In this document: in pieces, positions 17,268-25,793 of the stretch
Position numbering within the stretch: position 1 is the first letter of the stretch
Layout of the letters: every line of letters begins with the position of its first letter
Made by a program: the position numbers and the translations under genes
The notes under the pieces: model-generated
Databases searched by the model: none
The model's input: the letters and a program-made list of their open reading frames with translations, nothing else
Told to the model about the DNA's origin: nothing
NCBI RefSeq assembly: GCF_030160395.1
Contig: NZ_BSOG01000005.1
Coordinates: 221,060 to 285,059, forward strand
DNA length: 64,000 nt
Direction of reading: 5' to 3'
Source: Chitinimonas prasina
GTDB lineage: Bacteria; Pseudomonadota; Gammaproteobacteria; Burkholderiales; Chitinimonadaceae

Positions 17268-17482
17268 GCCCTGGCGCGTTGATACACCGCAGACAGCCCT
17301 GGCTTAGGTCGGGGCTGCTTCACATCTGTCTGGCACTATCCGTCTCATGGGCATGCTGTATATGGATTCGGCTATTGAGCCGCAGCCTTTGGATTGCACG
17401 TGCTCAACTGGCCTGCAGCTCGGCTCCACGCTGCCCCGTGCAAGGTATGGCATGCTTGCTGACCCGTTCACCCGGACACCCC

Positions 17483-17848
17483 ATGAACACCAGCGAACTA
17501 CAGCACTATTGCAGCCAGTTCCCCGGCGCGGAGCACCAGCTTGTCGGCCCGCCGGGCAATGTGCTGGTCTATGGCGTGGGCGACAAGCAGTTCGCCTATT
17601 TCAAGCTGTCCGACCCAGAAAAATGGCGCTTCAGCATCCGCACCACGCCAGAGCGCTTCCTGGAGCTGACCGATATGCCGGGCATCAAGCCGGCCCGCTA
17701 CCTGGGGCGTTTTCATTGGGTCACCATCGTCGATGTACGCAGCATGCCGCCGGACTATCTGCAGGAGCTGGTGAGCTGGTCATATAACAAGGTCTTGGCT
17801 TCGCTATCGAAAACCAGGCAGGCGCAGCTGCTGCAGCCCTCCGCCTAG
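17483..17848 (+). CDS. MmcQ/YjbR family protein
   Basis: Small cytoplasmic protein of 121 residues from the MmcQ/YjbR superfamily (CyaY-like fold). Typical features are the N-terminal LQHYCSQFPGAEH, central FAYFKLSDPEKWRFSIRTTPERF, and the C-terminal DYLQELVSWSYNKVLASL. Function is not established for most members; some are annotated as DNA-binding. A 215-nt gap separates it from the aldehyde dehydrogenase. Confidence 0.82.
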   Translation: MNTSELQHYCSQFPGAEHQLVGPPGNVLVYGVGDKQFAYFKLSDPEKWRFSIRTTPERFLELTDMPGIKPARYLGRFHWVTIVDVRSMPPDYLQELVSWSYNKVLASLSKTRQAQLLQPSA

Positions 17849-17932
17849 GCGCCCCCCAATTTGGAGGATGCACGTGGGACGCAATTACGGTAGCGTGCGA
17901 CGGCTAACAATCAAAAAATGCAGGAGGAAAAC

Positions 17933-18823
17933 ATGAACAGGCTCTCCCTGGCGGCGACCCTCAAACCGGCATTGCTGTGCGGCAGCCTGCTGCTTGGTGG
18001 CTGCGCCAACCTGGCGGCAGTCAACAGCTATGCCAGTGACACCCAGCGCCTGACCGCCGCATTCGAACCCATGCTGGCAGGTTCGTCCCATAGTTGCACC
18101 GCCAAGTACCTGCGCAAGAAGGCCATTACTGCGCGCGATTTCGACGCGGCCGCAGCCGAGAAGGCGGCCGCTACGCTGTGCGTGCCTATCGAAGCCGACA
18201 ACAAGGTGATGACCAAGCTTAACGGCCTGCTGGGCCAATACGCCGATACGCTGACTGCCCTGGCCGACGAGCAGCTGCCCAGCTACAAGGGCGAGTTCGG
18301 CGGCCTGAAGGACTCCCTTGCCACTGTCAAACGCAAAGGCAGCGACGAGCCATTGTTTGACGATGGCAAACTCAGCGCGATTACCGGGCTGGCAGCCCAT
18401 CTGAGCCGCATTGCCACTCAGCTCGCGCAGAAGGCTGCGATACGCGACCTGCTGGACCACGAGGTGGCCGTACTGGCGATCACCAATGCGCTGAACGACT
18501 ACGCCCAGCACAACTACCGTGGGTGGCAGAAGGACGAGCAAAGAGAACTCGTTCTATTGCGTGAGGCGCTGGACAACGCTGGCAAGACCGAACCGCTGGC
18601 TGCCAACTACCTCAAGACCCAGCTTTTGGCGGAAGAGAAGCAGATTGCCGCCCGCGAGCAGGCGGTGGAAGCGTTCAGCACCTCCATCCGCGAGTTGCAG
18701 CAAGCGCATGCACTGATCAAGCAGAAATACGATCAACCTGACGACAAGGCACTGGCAGCCCAACTCAAGCAGTTTGCCCTGGCCATTGCAAAACTGGACC
18801 AGCAGGCCAAAGCCGCCTTCTAG
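17933..18823 (+). CDS. Predicted lipoprotein of unknown function
   Basis: A 296-residue predicted lipoprotein: signal peptide and lipobox LLGGC (Cys at about 22), then an Ala/Leu/Lys/Glu-rich helical body with coiled-coil character towards the C terminus (AEEKQIAAREQAVEAFSTSI, ALAAQLKQFALAIAKLDQQA). The ATG at 17933 has an excellent GGAGG ribosome-binding site; an in-frame start at 17918 overlaps that site and is rejected. Two Cys residues (SHSCTAK, TLCVPI) could form a disulfide. It is followed 35 nt later by a small helical protein. I do not recognise the family. Confidence 0.75.
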   Translation: MNRLSLAATLKPALLCGSLLLGGCANLAAVNSYASDTQRLTAAFEPMLAGSSHSCTAKYLRKKAITARDFDAAAAEKAAATLCVPIEADNKVMTKLNGLLGQYADTLTALADEQLPSYKGEFGGLKDSLATVKRKGSDEPLFDDGKLSAITGLAAHLSRIATQLAQKAAIRDLLDHEVAVLAITNALNDYAQHNYRGWQKDEQRELVLLREALDNAGKTEPLAANYLKTQLLAEEKQIAAREQAVEAFSTSIRELQQAHALIKQKYDQPDDKALAAQLKQFALAIAKLDQQAKAAF

Positions 18824-18858
18824 AGCAGCCTGGGCTTGCAGCAAGGAGGAAACCCACC

Positions 18859-19278
18859 ATGGCACCAACCATTAAGCTGACCGACAAGCATGCCTACCAG
18901 ATAGCCGACACCTTTGCCCAGGCATCGGCCCGCATACTGGACTTCCGTATCGCCCATAGTGCGGCGCTGTCTGACGAGGAAGCCACCGAGCTGGAGAAAG
19001 CCGAGGACAGGCTGGACCAGGCCGTAGTCCTGTTCCGTGGCTATGGCATACAGCTGCGGGGCGCGCAGGCCGAGGAGGCCGCCAGCGAGCTGCAGAGCGC
19101 CATCCACACCGCCCGGGACACCATCGCCACCATCGATAGCGTCAAGCAGGTGATCAGCACCGGCACTGCCCTGGTGGACCTGACAGTAGCAGTGCTGGAC
19201 AGGGACGCCAAGGGCGCGCTGGCGGCCAGTCGGCGTATCAGTGCAGCCATCAAGGGCGACGCTAGCGATGCTGCCTGA
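18859..19278 (+). CDS. Hypothetical small helical protein
   Basis: Soluble, strongly alpha-helical protein of 139 residues with no signal peptide and no Cys. The start at 18859 follows AAGGAGG. The sequence is acidic and Ala-rich (SDEEATELEKAEDRLDQAVV). It is probably in an operon with the upstream lipoprotein (35-nt gap) and overlaps the following membrane-protein gene. No family recognised. Confidence 0.65.
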   Translation: MAPTIKLTDKHAYQIADTFAQASARILDFRIAHSAALSDEEATELEKAEDRLDQAVVLFRGYGIQLRGAQAEEAASELQSAIHTARDTIATIDSVKQVISTGTALVDLTVAVLDRDAKGALAASRRISAAIKGDASDAA

Positions 19279-19723
19279 AGGGCGTGCTTGGCCTATGGCG
19301 CGCTTGCTCAAGCTGATCTCCGCCTTCGCACTGATGGCCAGTTTCTTTATGCCGCTCAGCCAGTGCACGCAGAAAGACCCAGCAGAGGGGCCGCATGTAC
19401 AAAGTGCCGCAACGAGCTATGAATGGCCCAGCACAGGCAGCCTTGTGCTGCTGCTGATGTTCGGCTGGCCGCTGGCGGGCCAAGTGCTGTCCCTACGGCA
19501 GCGCCAGCCCACCTGGCAACGCCGGTACCTGACTGTCGTGGCGGAAGTGCTGCTTTCGGCAGCCACGCTGGCGACCATACTGTTCCTGCTGCTGTGGGCT
19601 AATGAGGTGCGCTATGGTGCCTATATCGCCATCGCCGCCGTACTGAGCTACCTGCTGCTTGCGGTCTGGCTGGGCTATCAGGGGCTGAAGCAGCAGGTGA
19701 CCCTGCCAGCAGCGGCTACTTAG
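19268..19723 (+). CDS. Hypothetical membrane protein
   Basis: Inner-membrane protein of about 151 residues with four predicted membrane segments: LLKLISAFALMASFFMPL, GSLVLLLMFGWPLAG, VLLSAATLATILFLLLW and IAIAAVLSYLLLAVWLGY. The ATG at 19268 overlaps the upstream gene by 11 nt; an ATG at 19295 is an alternative (142 residues) and neither has a well-spaced Shine-Dalgarno. The gene ends in TAG, which is also the first base triplet at the edge of the hairpin element at 19722. Function unknown. Confidence 0.65.
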   Translation: MLPEGRAWPMARLLKLISAFALMASFFMPLSQCTQKDPAEGPHVQSAATSYEWPSTGSLVLLLMFGWPLAGQVLSLRQRQPTWQRRYLTVVAEVLLSAATLATILFLLLWANEVRYGAYIAIAAVLSYLLLAVWLGYQGLKQQVTLPAAAT

Positions 19724-19775
19724 GGCCTGTTCACGATCTATTCGCCCCGTGGTGAAAAAATCGTCAACGGGCTCT
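19722..19775. repeat. AGAGCCTGTTCAC hairpin element, second copy
   Basis: AGGGCCTGTTCACGAT (19722-19737) and ATCGTCAACGGGCTCT (19760-19775), with loop TTCGCCCCGTGGTGAAAAA, closely match the element at 8509-8561. Pairing is imperfect by a few positions. It abuts the stop codon of the upstream gene. Confidence 0.75.
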
Positions 19776-19982
19776 GAGCCATCGCAGCAGTCGGACAACG
19801 CGCCCAGCTCACACTGCCGACACGCTCATCACCCTGCACCCGTCGCAGCTCGCACGCACCAAGACGGTGCACCCACTACACACCCCTCGGCCTCCCCCTA
19901 GGCTAAGCCCTTGGCGTATAAAGGCAGATCACACCCGGCACAACCCTTGCGTAAGGTGGATGAGACCATCCAGGGAGCCCAT

Positions 19983-21410
19983 ATGCACGCCCTTACCCTC
20001 CCCGCACCATCGCACTACGATGAGATGCTGCTGCCCAGTGGGGCCATCCGCCCGCACTATCAGCCTTTTGCCAATTGGCTGCACGCGCAGACACCCGAAG
20101 CGCTGGCCAAGAAGCGAGCGGAGGCCGATCTGCTATTCCACAAGGTGGGTATTACCTTCGCCGTATACGGCGACGAAGCCGGTGCCGAGCGCCTGATACC
20201 GTTTGATACGGTGCCACGCATCGTGCCGGCCAGCGAGTGGCAGATGCTGGAGGCGGGCCTGCGACAACGGGTTAGCGCACTCAATCGCTTTCTGTGGGAC
20301 ATCTATCACGACCACGAGATCATCAAGGCCGGCCTGGTGCCGGCGGAGCAGGTATTTGCCAATGCACAGTATCAGCCGGCCATGCAGGGGCTGGATCTAC
20401 CCCATGGCATCTACGCCCATATCACGGGGGTAGACCTGATACGCCATGCCGACGGCGGCTACTACGTGCTGGAGGACAATCTGCGGGTGCCATCAGGCGT
20501 CAGCTATATGCTGGAGAACCGCAAGATGATGATGCGGTTATTTCCCGAGCTGTTTGCCCAGTACCCGGTGGCACCCGTAGCGCACTACCCCACCTTGCTG
20601 CTGAACACCCTGCGCCACGCCAGCGTGGCTGACAGCCCTACCGTGGTGGTGCTGACGCCCGGCCCGTTCAACTCGGCCTATTTCGAGCATGCCTTCCTGG
20701 CCCAGCAGATGGGGGTGGAGTTGGTGGAGGGGCAGGATTTGTTCGTCAAGGACGACTACCTGTATATGCGCACCACCGTCGGCCCCCGCCGGGTGGACGT
20801 CATCTACCGCCGCATAGACGATGCCTTTCTGGATCCGCTGGCCTTCCGCGCCGATTCCATGCTGGGTGTGCCAGGGCTACTGTCGGTCTACAAGCAGGGC
20901 AATCTGATCCTAGCCAATGCCATCGGCACAGGAGTGGCCGACGACAAGTCCATCTACCCCTATGTGCCAGAAATGATCCGCTTCTATCTGGGCGAGGAGC
21001 CGATACTGCACAACGTGCCGACCTGGCAGTGCCGCAAGCCGGCCGAGTTGGACCATGTGCTGACCCATATGGCCGAGCTGGTGGTCAAGGAGGTACACGG
21101 CGCAGGGGGCTACGGCATGCTGGTCGGGCCGGCCTCGACGACGGCCGAGGTAGAGGACTTCCGCCTGCGGGTGCGGGCCAACCCCGCCAACTATATCGCC
21201 CAGCCCACCCTGTGCCTGTCCAGTTGTCCCACTTTTGTGGAAAGCGGCATTGCGCCGCGCCATATCGACCTGCGCCCGTTTGTGCTGACCGGCCGCGAAA
21301 CCACCATGGTTGCCGGCGGCCTGACCCGCGTGGCACTCAAGGCCGGCTCGCTGGTGGTCAATTCGTCACAAGGCGGCGGTACAAAAGATACTTGGGTATT
21401 GGAGGCCTGA
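19983..21410 (+). CDS. Circularly permuted ATP-grasp protein (COG2308)
   Basis: Circularly permuted ATP-grasp ligase family, 475 residues from the ATG at 19983 (AGGGAG 7 nt upstream; an in-frame TTG at 19911 is rejected). Family landmarks: YHDHEIIKAGLVPAEQV, DGGYYVLEDNLRVPSGVSYM, VDVIYRRIDDAFLDPLAF, VVKEVHGAGGYGMLVGP, and the C-terminal RPFVLTG. ATP-grasp enzymes of this class are predicted amide ligases. The gene heads a cluster with the alpha-E, transglutaminase and Anbu genes, an association described for COG2308. The substrate is unknown; its stop is directly followed by the next ATG. Confidence 0.9.
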   Translation: MHALTLPAPSHYDEMLLPSGAIRPHYQPFANWLHAQTPEALAKKRAEADLLFHKVGITFAVYGDEAGAERLIPFDTVPRIVPASEWQMLEAGLRQRVSALNRFLWDIYHDHEIIKAGLVPAEQVFANAQYQPAMQGLDLPHGIYAHITGVDLIRHADGGYYVLEDNLRVPSGVSYMLENRKMMMRLFPELFAQYPVAPVAHYPTLLLNTLRHASVADSPTVVVLTPGPFNSAYFEHAFLAQQMGVELVEGQDLFVKDDYLYMRTTVGPRRVDVIYRRIDDAFLDPLAFRADSMLGVPGLLSVYKQGNLILANAIGTGVADDKSIYPYVPEMIRFYLGEEPILHNVPTWQCRKPAELDHVLTHMAELVVKEVHGAGGYGMLVGPASTTAEVEDFRLRVRANPANYIAQPTLCLSSCPTFVESGIAPRHIDLRPFVLTGRETTMVAGGLTRVALKAGSLVVNSSQGGGTKDTWVLEA

Positions 21411-21989
21411 ATGAACGCGCACATCGATATCAAGATAGAACGCATCAGCCCCGCCATGGCATCGGGCCTGTTGCCCGACCTTACCGGCTTGCTGATGGAT
21501 ACCGTCAACCACGGCGCCAGCATCGGCTTTCTGGCCCCGCTGGAGCTGGCGCAGGCCCATGCTTACTGGCTGGGTGTGCTGGCCAATATGGGTGATAGCG
21601 CCACCCTGCTGTGGGTGGCCCGCGCTGGCGAGCAGGTGGTCGGCACCGTACAGTTGCAAACCTGCCCCCGAGCCAATGGCCGCAACCGGGCCGAGGTCTG
21701 CAAGCTGATGGTACATAGCCGCTGGCGCGGCCAGGGCATTGCCAGCCTGTTGATGGCCGCGCTGGAAGGCATGGCCCGCAAGCTGGAGCGGGGCATGCTT
21801 TACCTCGATACCGAGGCGGGCTCTGGCGCCGAGGGCCTATACCACTCGCTGGGCTACACCCGCGTGGGTGAGATACCGGACTACGCCGCCAGCCCGGATG
21901 GCACGCTGCACCCCACGGCCATCTATTACAAGCAGTTGATAGACCGTAGCCTGGTGCCGCTGGCCGTGGCGGCAGAGAGCGAGGCCTGA
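21411..21989 (+). CDS. GNAT family N-acetyltransferase
   Basis: Acetyl-CoA-dependent N-acyltransferase fold, 192 residues. The acetyl-CoA binding motif is visible in VCKLMVHSRWRGQGIASLLM (R-x-x-G-x-A), and LYHSLGYTRVGEIPDYA forms the C-terminal region. The ATG immediately follows the TGA of the ATP-grasp gene and its own TGA is immediately followed by the next ATG, so it is embedded in the operon. Acceptor substrate unknown. It is one of two GNATs interleaved with this Anbu-associated cluster. Confidence 0.88.
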   Translation: MNAHIDIKIERISPAMASGLLPDLTGLLMDTVNHGASIGFLAPLELAQAHAYWLGVLANMGDSATLLWVARAGEQVVGTVQLQTCPRANGRNRAEVCKLMVHSRWRGQGIASLLMAALEGMARKLERGMLYLDTEAGSGAEGLYHSLGYTRVGEIPDYAASPDGTLHPTAIYYKQLIDRSLVPLAVAAESEA

Positions 21990-22958
21990 ATGCTGTCACG
22001 CACTGCCTCTCAGCTGTACTGGATGAGCCGCTATCTGGAACGCGCCGAAAACCTGGTCCGCATGCTGGATGTGACCCACTCGCTGTCGCTGCTGCCGCAA
22101 TCGCGCGGCGCCCTGACCGAGCTGGCCGCGCCGCTCGCTGTCACCGGCTCGCTGGACGCCTTTCACGCCCGCCACAGCAGGCTCGATTCGGAGCAGTTGT
22201 TCAACTTCATGGCGCTGGATCAGGACAACCCGGCCTCGGTACTGAGCTGCCTGCGCTTTGCCCGCGAGAACGCCCATGCCGTACGCGGCCAGATCACGGC
22301 CGAGATGTGGGAGGCCATCAACGCCAGCTGGCTGGAAGCCAAGGAGATGCCGCGTCGCGGCATACCCAGCGTATCGGCGTTTTTCGACTGGGTGAAGGAG
22401 CGCTCGCACCTGTTCCGTGGCGCCACCTATGGCACCTTGCAACGCAATGACGCCTATTGCTTTATCCGCCTCGGCACGTTCATCGAGCGGGCCGACAATA
22501 CCGCCCGCCTGCTGGATGTGAAGTCCCAGCTGATTGCCCCCGCCCAGGCCAATCTGATGCCGGTAGACGCGCCCGCAGAGAGCGCCCCCGACTTCTACGC
22601 CTGGAGCGCGTTACTGCGCTCGCTCTCGGCCTTCGAGGCCTATCACGCGGCCTATCGCGACAGCCTGGATGGCCGCCGGGTGACCGAGCTGCTGATACTG
22701 CGGCCCGACGTACCGCGCTCGCTGCGCGCCTGCTGCGACGAGATACGGGCCATCCTGCCGCAGATAGAAGCCGCCGAGGGCGCACTGGATGCCGGCCGGC
22801 ATGTCAAACAACTGGCTGGCAAGCTGGCCGTGCAGCTGGAGTACGGCTCGGTGGACGAAATCATGGCCCTCGGCCTGCATGACTGGCTTACCGGCTTTCT
22901 GACCCGCTCGGCCCGATTGGGCGAGGCCATACGGGCCGCTTACCTGGAGGCAAATTGA
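21990..22958 (+). CDS. Alpha-E domain protein (COG2307/DUF403)
   Basis: All-helical protein of 322 residues, the standard partner of circularly permuted ATP-grasp proteins. Diagnostic motifs are MLSRTASQLYWMSRYLERAE at the N terminus and the internal FIERADNTARLLDV, both with the paired Glu-Arg pattern. No enzymatic activity is established. It starts directly at the stop of the first GNAT and is followed one base later by the second GNAT. Confidence 0.92.
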   Translation: MLSRTASQLYWMSRYLERAENLVRMLDVTHSLSLLPQSRGALTELAAPLAVTGSLDAFHARHSRLDSEQLFNFMALDQDNPASVLSCLRFARENAHAVRGQITAEMWEAINASWLEAKEMPRRGIPSVSAFFDWVKERSHLFRGATYGTLQRNDAYCFIRLGTFIERADNTARLLDVKSQLIAPAQANLMPVDAPAESAPDFYAWSALLRSLSAFEAYHAAYRDSLDGRRVTELLILRPDVPRSLRACCDEIRAILPQIEAAEGALDAGRHVKQLAGKLAVQLEYGSVDEIMALGLHDWLTGFLTRSARLGEAIRAAYLEAN

Positions 22959-22959
22959 G

Positions 22960-23457
22960 ATGGAAGTGGTAATACGTGATGCCAGCGAGGCCGATGCCAA
23001 GGTCTTGGCGGCGATCTATTCGGTCTATGTGATGGAGACCACCATTTCATTTGAGGAGGCCCCCGTCCCGCCCGAGGAAATGGCGCGGCGGGTAGCCGAG
23101 GTGCAGGCTGGCGGCCTGCCCTGGCTGGTGGCAGAGCAGGGAGGACGCTTGCTGGGTTATGCCTACGCCACCAAGTGGCGCGCCCGCTCGGCCTACCGCT
23201 TTGCCGTGGAGAGCTCGGTCTATCTGGCACCCGACGCCAGCGGCCGAGGCGTGGGTACGCGCCTGTACCAAGCGCTGCTGGCACGGCTCAGGGAGGCAGG
23301 CCTGCGCACCGTGATCGGCGGGGTAGCGCTACCCAACCCGGCCAGCATAGCCCTGCACGAGAAACTGGGATTCAAGCCCGTAGCCTGCTTCGAGCGCGTG
23401 GGCCTGAAGCATGACCGCTGGATAGATGTGGCCTACTGGCAGCTGCAGCTGGAATAG
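22960..23457 (+). CDS. GNAT N-acetyltransferase, phosphinothricin-acetyltransferase type
   Basis: Acetyltransferase of 165 residues closely resembling the Pat/Bar/YncA group: METTISFEEAPVPPEEMARR near the N terminus, GYAYATKWRARSAYRFAVE, the acetyl-CoA loop DASGRGVGTRLYQALL, and SIALHEKLGFKPVACFERVG. Such enzymes acetylate small amino-acid-like compounds such as methionine sulfoximine. It is tightly packed after the alpha-E gene, making a role in the same pathway plausible but unproven. Confidence 0.88.
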   Translation: MEVVIRDASEADAKVLAAIYSVYVMETTISFEEAPVPPEEMARRVAEVQAGGLPWLVAEQGGRLLGYAYATKWRARSAYRFAVESSVYLAPDASGRGVGTRLYQALLARLREAGLRTVIGGVALPNPASIALHEKLGFKPVACFERVGLKHDRWIDVAYWQLQLE

Positions 23458-23560
23458 GCCCGCACACCAAAGCGCACCATCCCTTGCCACCATCCATCTG
23501 TTCGCATGCGATAGGTGGCCTGATAGGGATGTCGGCGCCCCTTTAGCAGGAGGAAACCCC

Positions 23561-24367
23561 ATGCACCTGGCCATAGATCACGAGACACTGTACCGCTACG
23601 ACAGCCCGGTGGCCCGCAGCACCCAGTACCTGCGGCTGACGCCACGGCCATCCGATCGCCTGCGCGTCATCGAGTGGCAACTTACCCTGCCCGCACAGGC
23701 GGCGCGCGGCCTGGATGCCTACGGCAACGTGCTGCATGTGCTGACACTGGACAAACCGCATAGCGAGATTCGCCTGCATGCCACCGGGGTGGTCGAGACA
23801 TCGGATGCGGCGCCCTCCCCCATGCGCGACGATAGTCTGCCGCCACAGTTGTTCCTGCGCGATTCGCCATTGACCCATGCCGATGCCGCCCTGCAGGACT
23901 TTGCCCAGCAGCACCACGCGGCCGTGGTAGCAAACCGGCTGGCTGGCCTGGGTGCACTGATGCAGGCCGTGGGAGAACGCATGCCTTACACCCCCGGCAG
24001 CACGGATGTCGCCACCGCTGCGGCCGATGCCTTTGCCCAGGCGCGCGGGGTGTGCCAGGACCACGCCCATGTCTATGCCACCTGCTGCCGCCTGCTAGGT
24101 ATACCGGCCCGCTACGTCAGTGGCTACCTGGCGGCCGACGCAGAGCATGTGGCCAGCCACGCCTGGGTAGAGGCCTGGCTGGAAGAAGGCTGGCTGGGGT
24201 TCGACGTCAGCAACCAATGCCTGGCCGGCAACCGCCATGTTCCGTTGGCCGTGGGGCTCGATTATCTGGACGCCTGTCCGGTAAGGGGAATGCGGCAGGG
24301 TGGCGGAGGCGAAAGCCTCCATGCAGTGGCACGAGTAATGCAGGCCGCGCCATGGCAGGATCAGTGA
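23561..24367 (+). CDS. Transglutaminase-like cysteine protease-fold protein (COG1305)
   Basis: Transglutaminase-like protein of 268 residues with the N-terminal beta domain (HLAIDHETLYRYDSPVARST) and a catalytic core whose triad is intact: Cys165 in ARGVCQDHAHV, His200 in SHAWVEAW, Asp215 in LGFDVSNQ. The ATG at 23561 follows AGGAGG. Members of this group co-occur with cp-ATP-grasp, alpha-E and Anbu genes and may cleave or form amide bonds in peptides. No signal peptide, so cytoplasmic. Confidence 0.9.
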   Translation: MHLAIDHETLYRYDSPVARSTQYLRLTPRPSDRLRVIEWQLTLPAQAARGLDAYGNVLHVLTLDKPHSEIRLHATGVVETSDAAPSPMRDDSLPPQLFLRDSPLTHADAALQDFAQQHHAAVVANRLAGLGALMQAVGERMPYTPGSTDVATAAADAFAQARGVCQDHAHVYATCCRLLGIPARYVSGYLAADAEHVASHAWVEAWLEEGWLGFDVSNQCLAGNRHVPLAVGLDYLDACPVRGMRQGGGGESLHAVARVMQAAPWQDQ

Positions 24368-24383
24368 TGACGCCAGGTCGCTG

Positions 24384-24896
24384 TCAGTTGTGGACGGCTC
24401 GCATCAAGCCATCGAAGTCGTAGGGCTTGCCTCGCGCGCTCGATTCGACATAGGCGATATAGGAGAAAAAGTTTCGGCAGCGCAGCAGGATACGATCACG
24501 CCCGAGCTCATCGTTATATTTCGCCGCGTCCTGCGCGACCCGACTAAGCAGGGTCGCTTTCACCAGCGCGGCAGACTGGGGCGACTTGACCTTCAGCTCA
24601 CTGGCGATATAGAGATCCAGCTGCTTGTAGGGATGCACGAACACATCATATCGCCCACCGGTCCACGATTCGTATTGCGATAGCGCGCGGGCGTCGTAGC
24701 GTTTCTGGCAGCGCTTCGCCATGTCGCGCCCGCGTGCGTCCACGATGATGGGGATCATCATCTTGCGGAAATAGGCATTATCCTCATCTATCGAGCCTGC
24801 TGCGCAGGCCAGGGGCGACAGCGCTGCGACCAGCAGACCAAGAACAGCCGTGCGCGCGCCAGCCTTAGACACGACACAGTGTTGCCACATAGACAT
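24384..24896 (-). CDS. Secreted hypothetical protein
   Basis: Predicted exported protein of 170 residues: signal peptide (TAVLGLLVAALSPLACAAG), then a small domain with Cys residues in RCQKRY and LLRCRNFF. The ATG at 24896 has AAAGG just upstream. The reading frame stays open much further on its upstream side (to 26636), but that is antisense to Anbu and the SBP and has no support. It is inserted convergently between the transglutaminase and Anbu genes. Family not recognised. Confidence 0.6.
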   Translation of the reverse strand: MSMWQHCVVSKAGARTAVLGLLVAALSPLACAAGSIDEDNAYFRKMMIPIIVDARGRDMAKRCQKRYDARALSQYESWTGGRYDVFVHPYKQLDLYIASELKVKSPQSAALVKATLLSRVAQDAAKYNDELGRDRILLRCRNFFSYIAYVESSARGKPYDFDGLMRAVHN

Positions 24897-24992
24897 ATTG
24901 CCTTTCCGCTGAGGTGGGATGTGCGCGGGTCTTGCCCACAGCGCTACGCATCCCGTTAAACTGCCTGCCATTCTACTGACTTCCGCCACGCC

Positions 24993-25724
24993 ATGACCTA
25001 TTGCGTCGCCATGCGGCTGGATACCGGCCTGCTGTTCGCCTCCGACTCCCGCACCAATGCAGGGGTCGACCATATCGCCACCTTCCGCAAGATGCATGTG
25101 TTCGAGCAGCCCGGCAAAAGGCTGATCGTGCTGCTGAGCGCCGGCAACCTGGCCACCACCCAGAGCGTGGTGAGCTTGCTGCGGCAGCGGCTGGATGACG
25201 ATGCGGTCAACCTCTACAACGTCGCCACCTTGTACGATGCAGCCGCCCTGGTAGGCAACACGGTCAAGGAAGTGGTAGCCCGCTACGCCAGCGAAGGCAC
25301 CCTGGGACAGGGGGTGGATTTTGGCGCCAACTTTATCGTGGGCGGGCAGATACGGGGCGAGACGACGCGACTGTTCCAGGTCTACCCACAGGGCAATTTC
25401 ATCGAAACCTGCGAGGACACCCCCTACTTCCAGATTGGGGAATCCAAGTACGGCAAGCCCATCATAGACAGGGTGGTGCGCAGTGATACATCGCTGCCCG
25501 AGGCCGCCAAATGCACGCTGATCTCGTTTGATTCCACCATACGCAGCAATCTGTCGGTGGGCTTGCCCATAGACATGCTGCTTTACGGTGCTGATACCTT
25601 TGCGCCGGCCGCACCGCACCGCATCGATGGCGATGATCCCTATTTCAACAAGCTGCGGCGCGGCTGGGGAGAAGGGCTGCGGCGGGTGTTTGCCAAGCTG
25701 CCCGATGCGGACTGGTTTGAATGA
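24993..25724 (+). CDS. Anbu, ancestral proteasome beta-like subunit (COG3484)
   Basis: Proteasome-fold Ntn hydrolase of 243 residues. The N terminus MTYCVAMRLDTGLLFASDSR matches Anbu proteins, in which Thr2 becomes the N-terminal nucleophile after Met removal; the Asp in SDSR and the Lys in FRKMHVF correspond to the proteasome catalytic Asp17 and Lys33 positions. QIGESKYGKPIID is another family hallmark. Anbu assembles into helical or open-ring oligomers; its biological substrate is uncertain. In this window it lies with cp-ATP-grasp, alpha-E and transglutaminase genes, the known association, interrupted by one convergent gene. Confidence 0.92.
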   Translation: MTYCVAMRLDTGLLFASDSRTNAGVDHIATFRKMHVFEQPGKRLIVLLSAGNLATTQSVVSLLRQRLDDDAVNLYNVATLYDAAALVGNTVKEVVARYASEGTLGQGVDFGANFIVGGQIRGETTRLFQVYPQGNFIETCEDTPYFQIGESKYGKPIIDRVVRSDTSLPEAAKCTLISFDSTIRSNLSVGLPIDMLLYGADTFAPAAPHRIDGDDPYFNKLRRGWGEGLRRVFAKLPDADWFE

Positions 25725-25793
25725 TGGCGTCCTCGGCCGTACCGTATTGACGCCCAGAGGCACACATACCAATAAAACGAGAGAGGAAGAACC

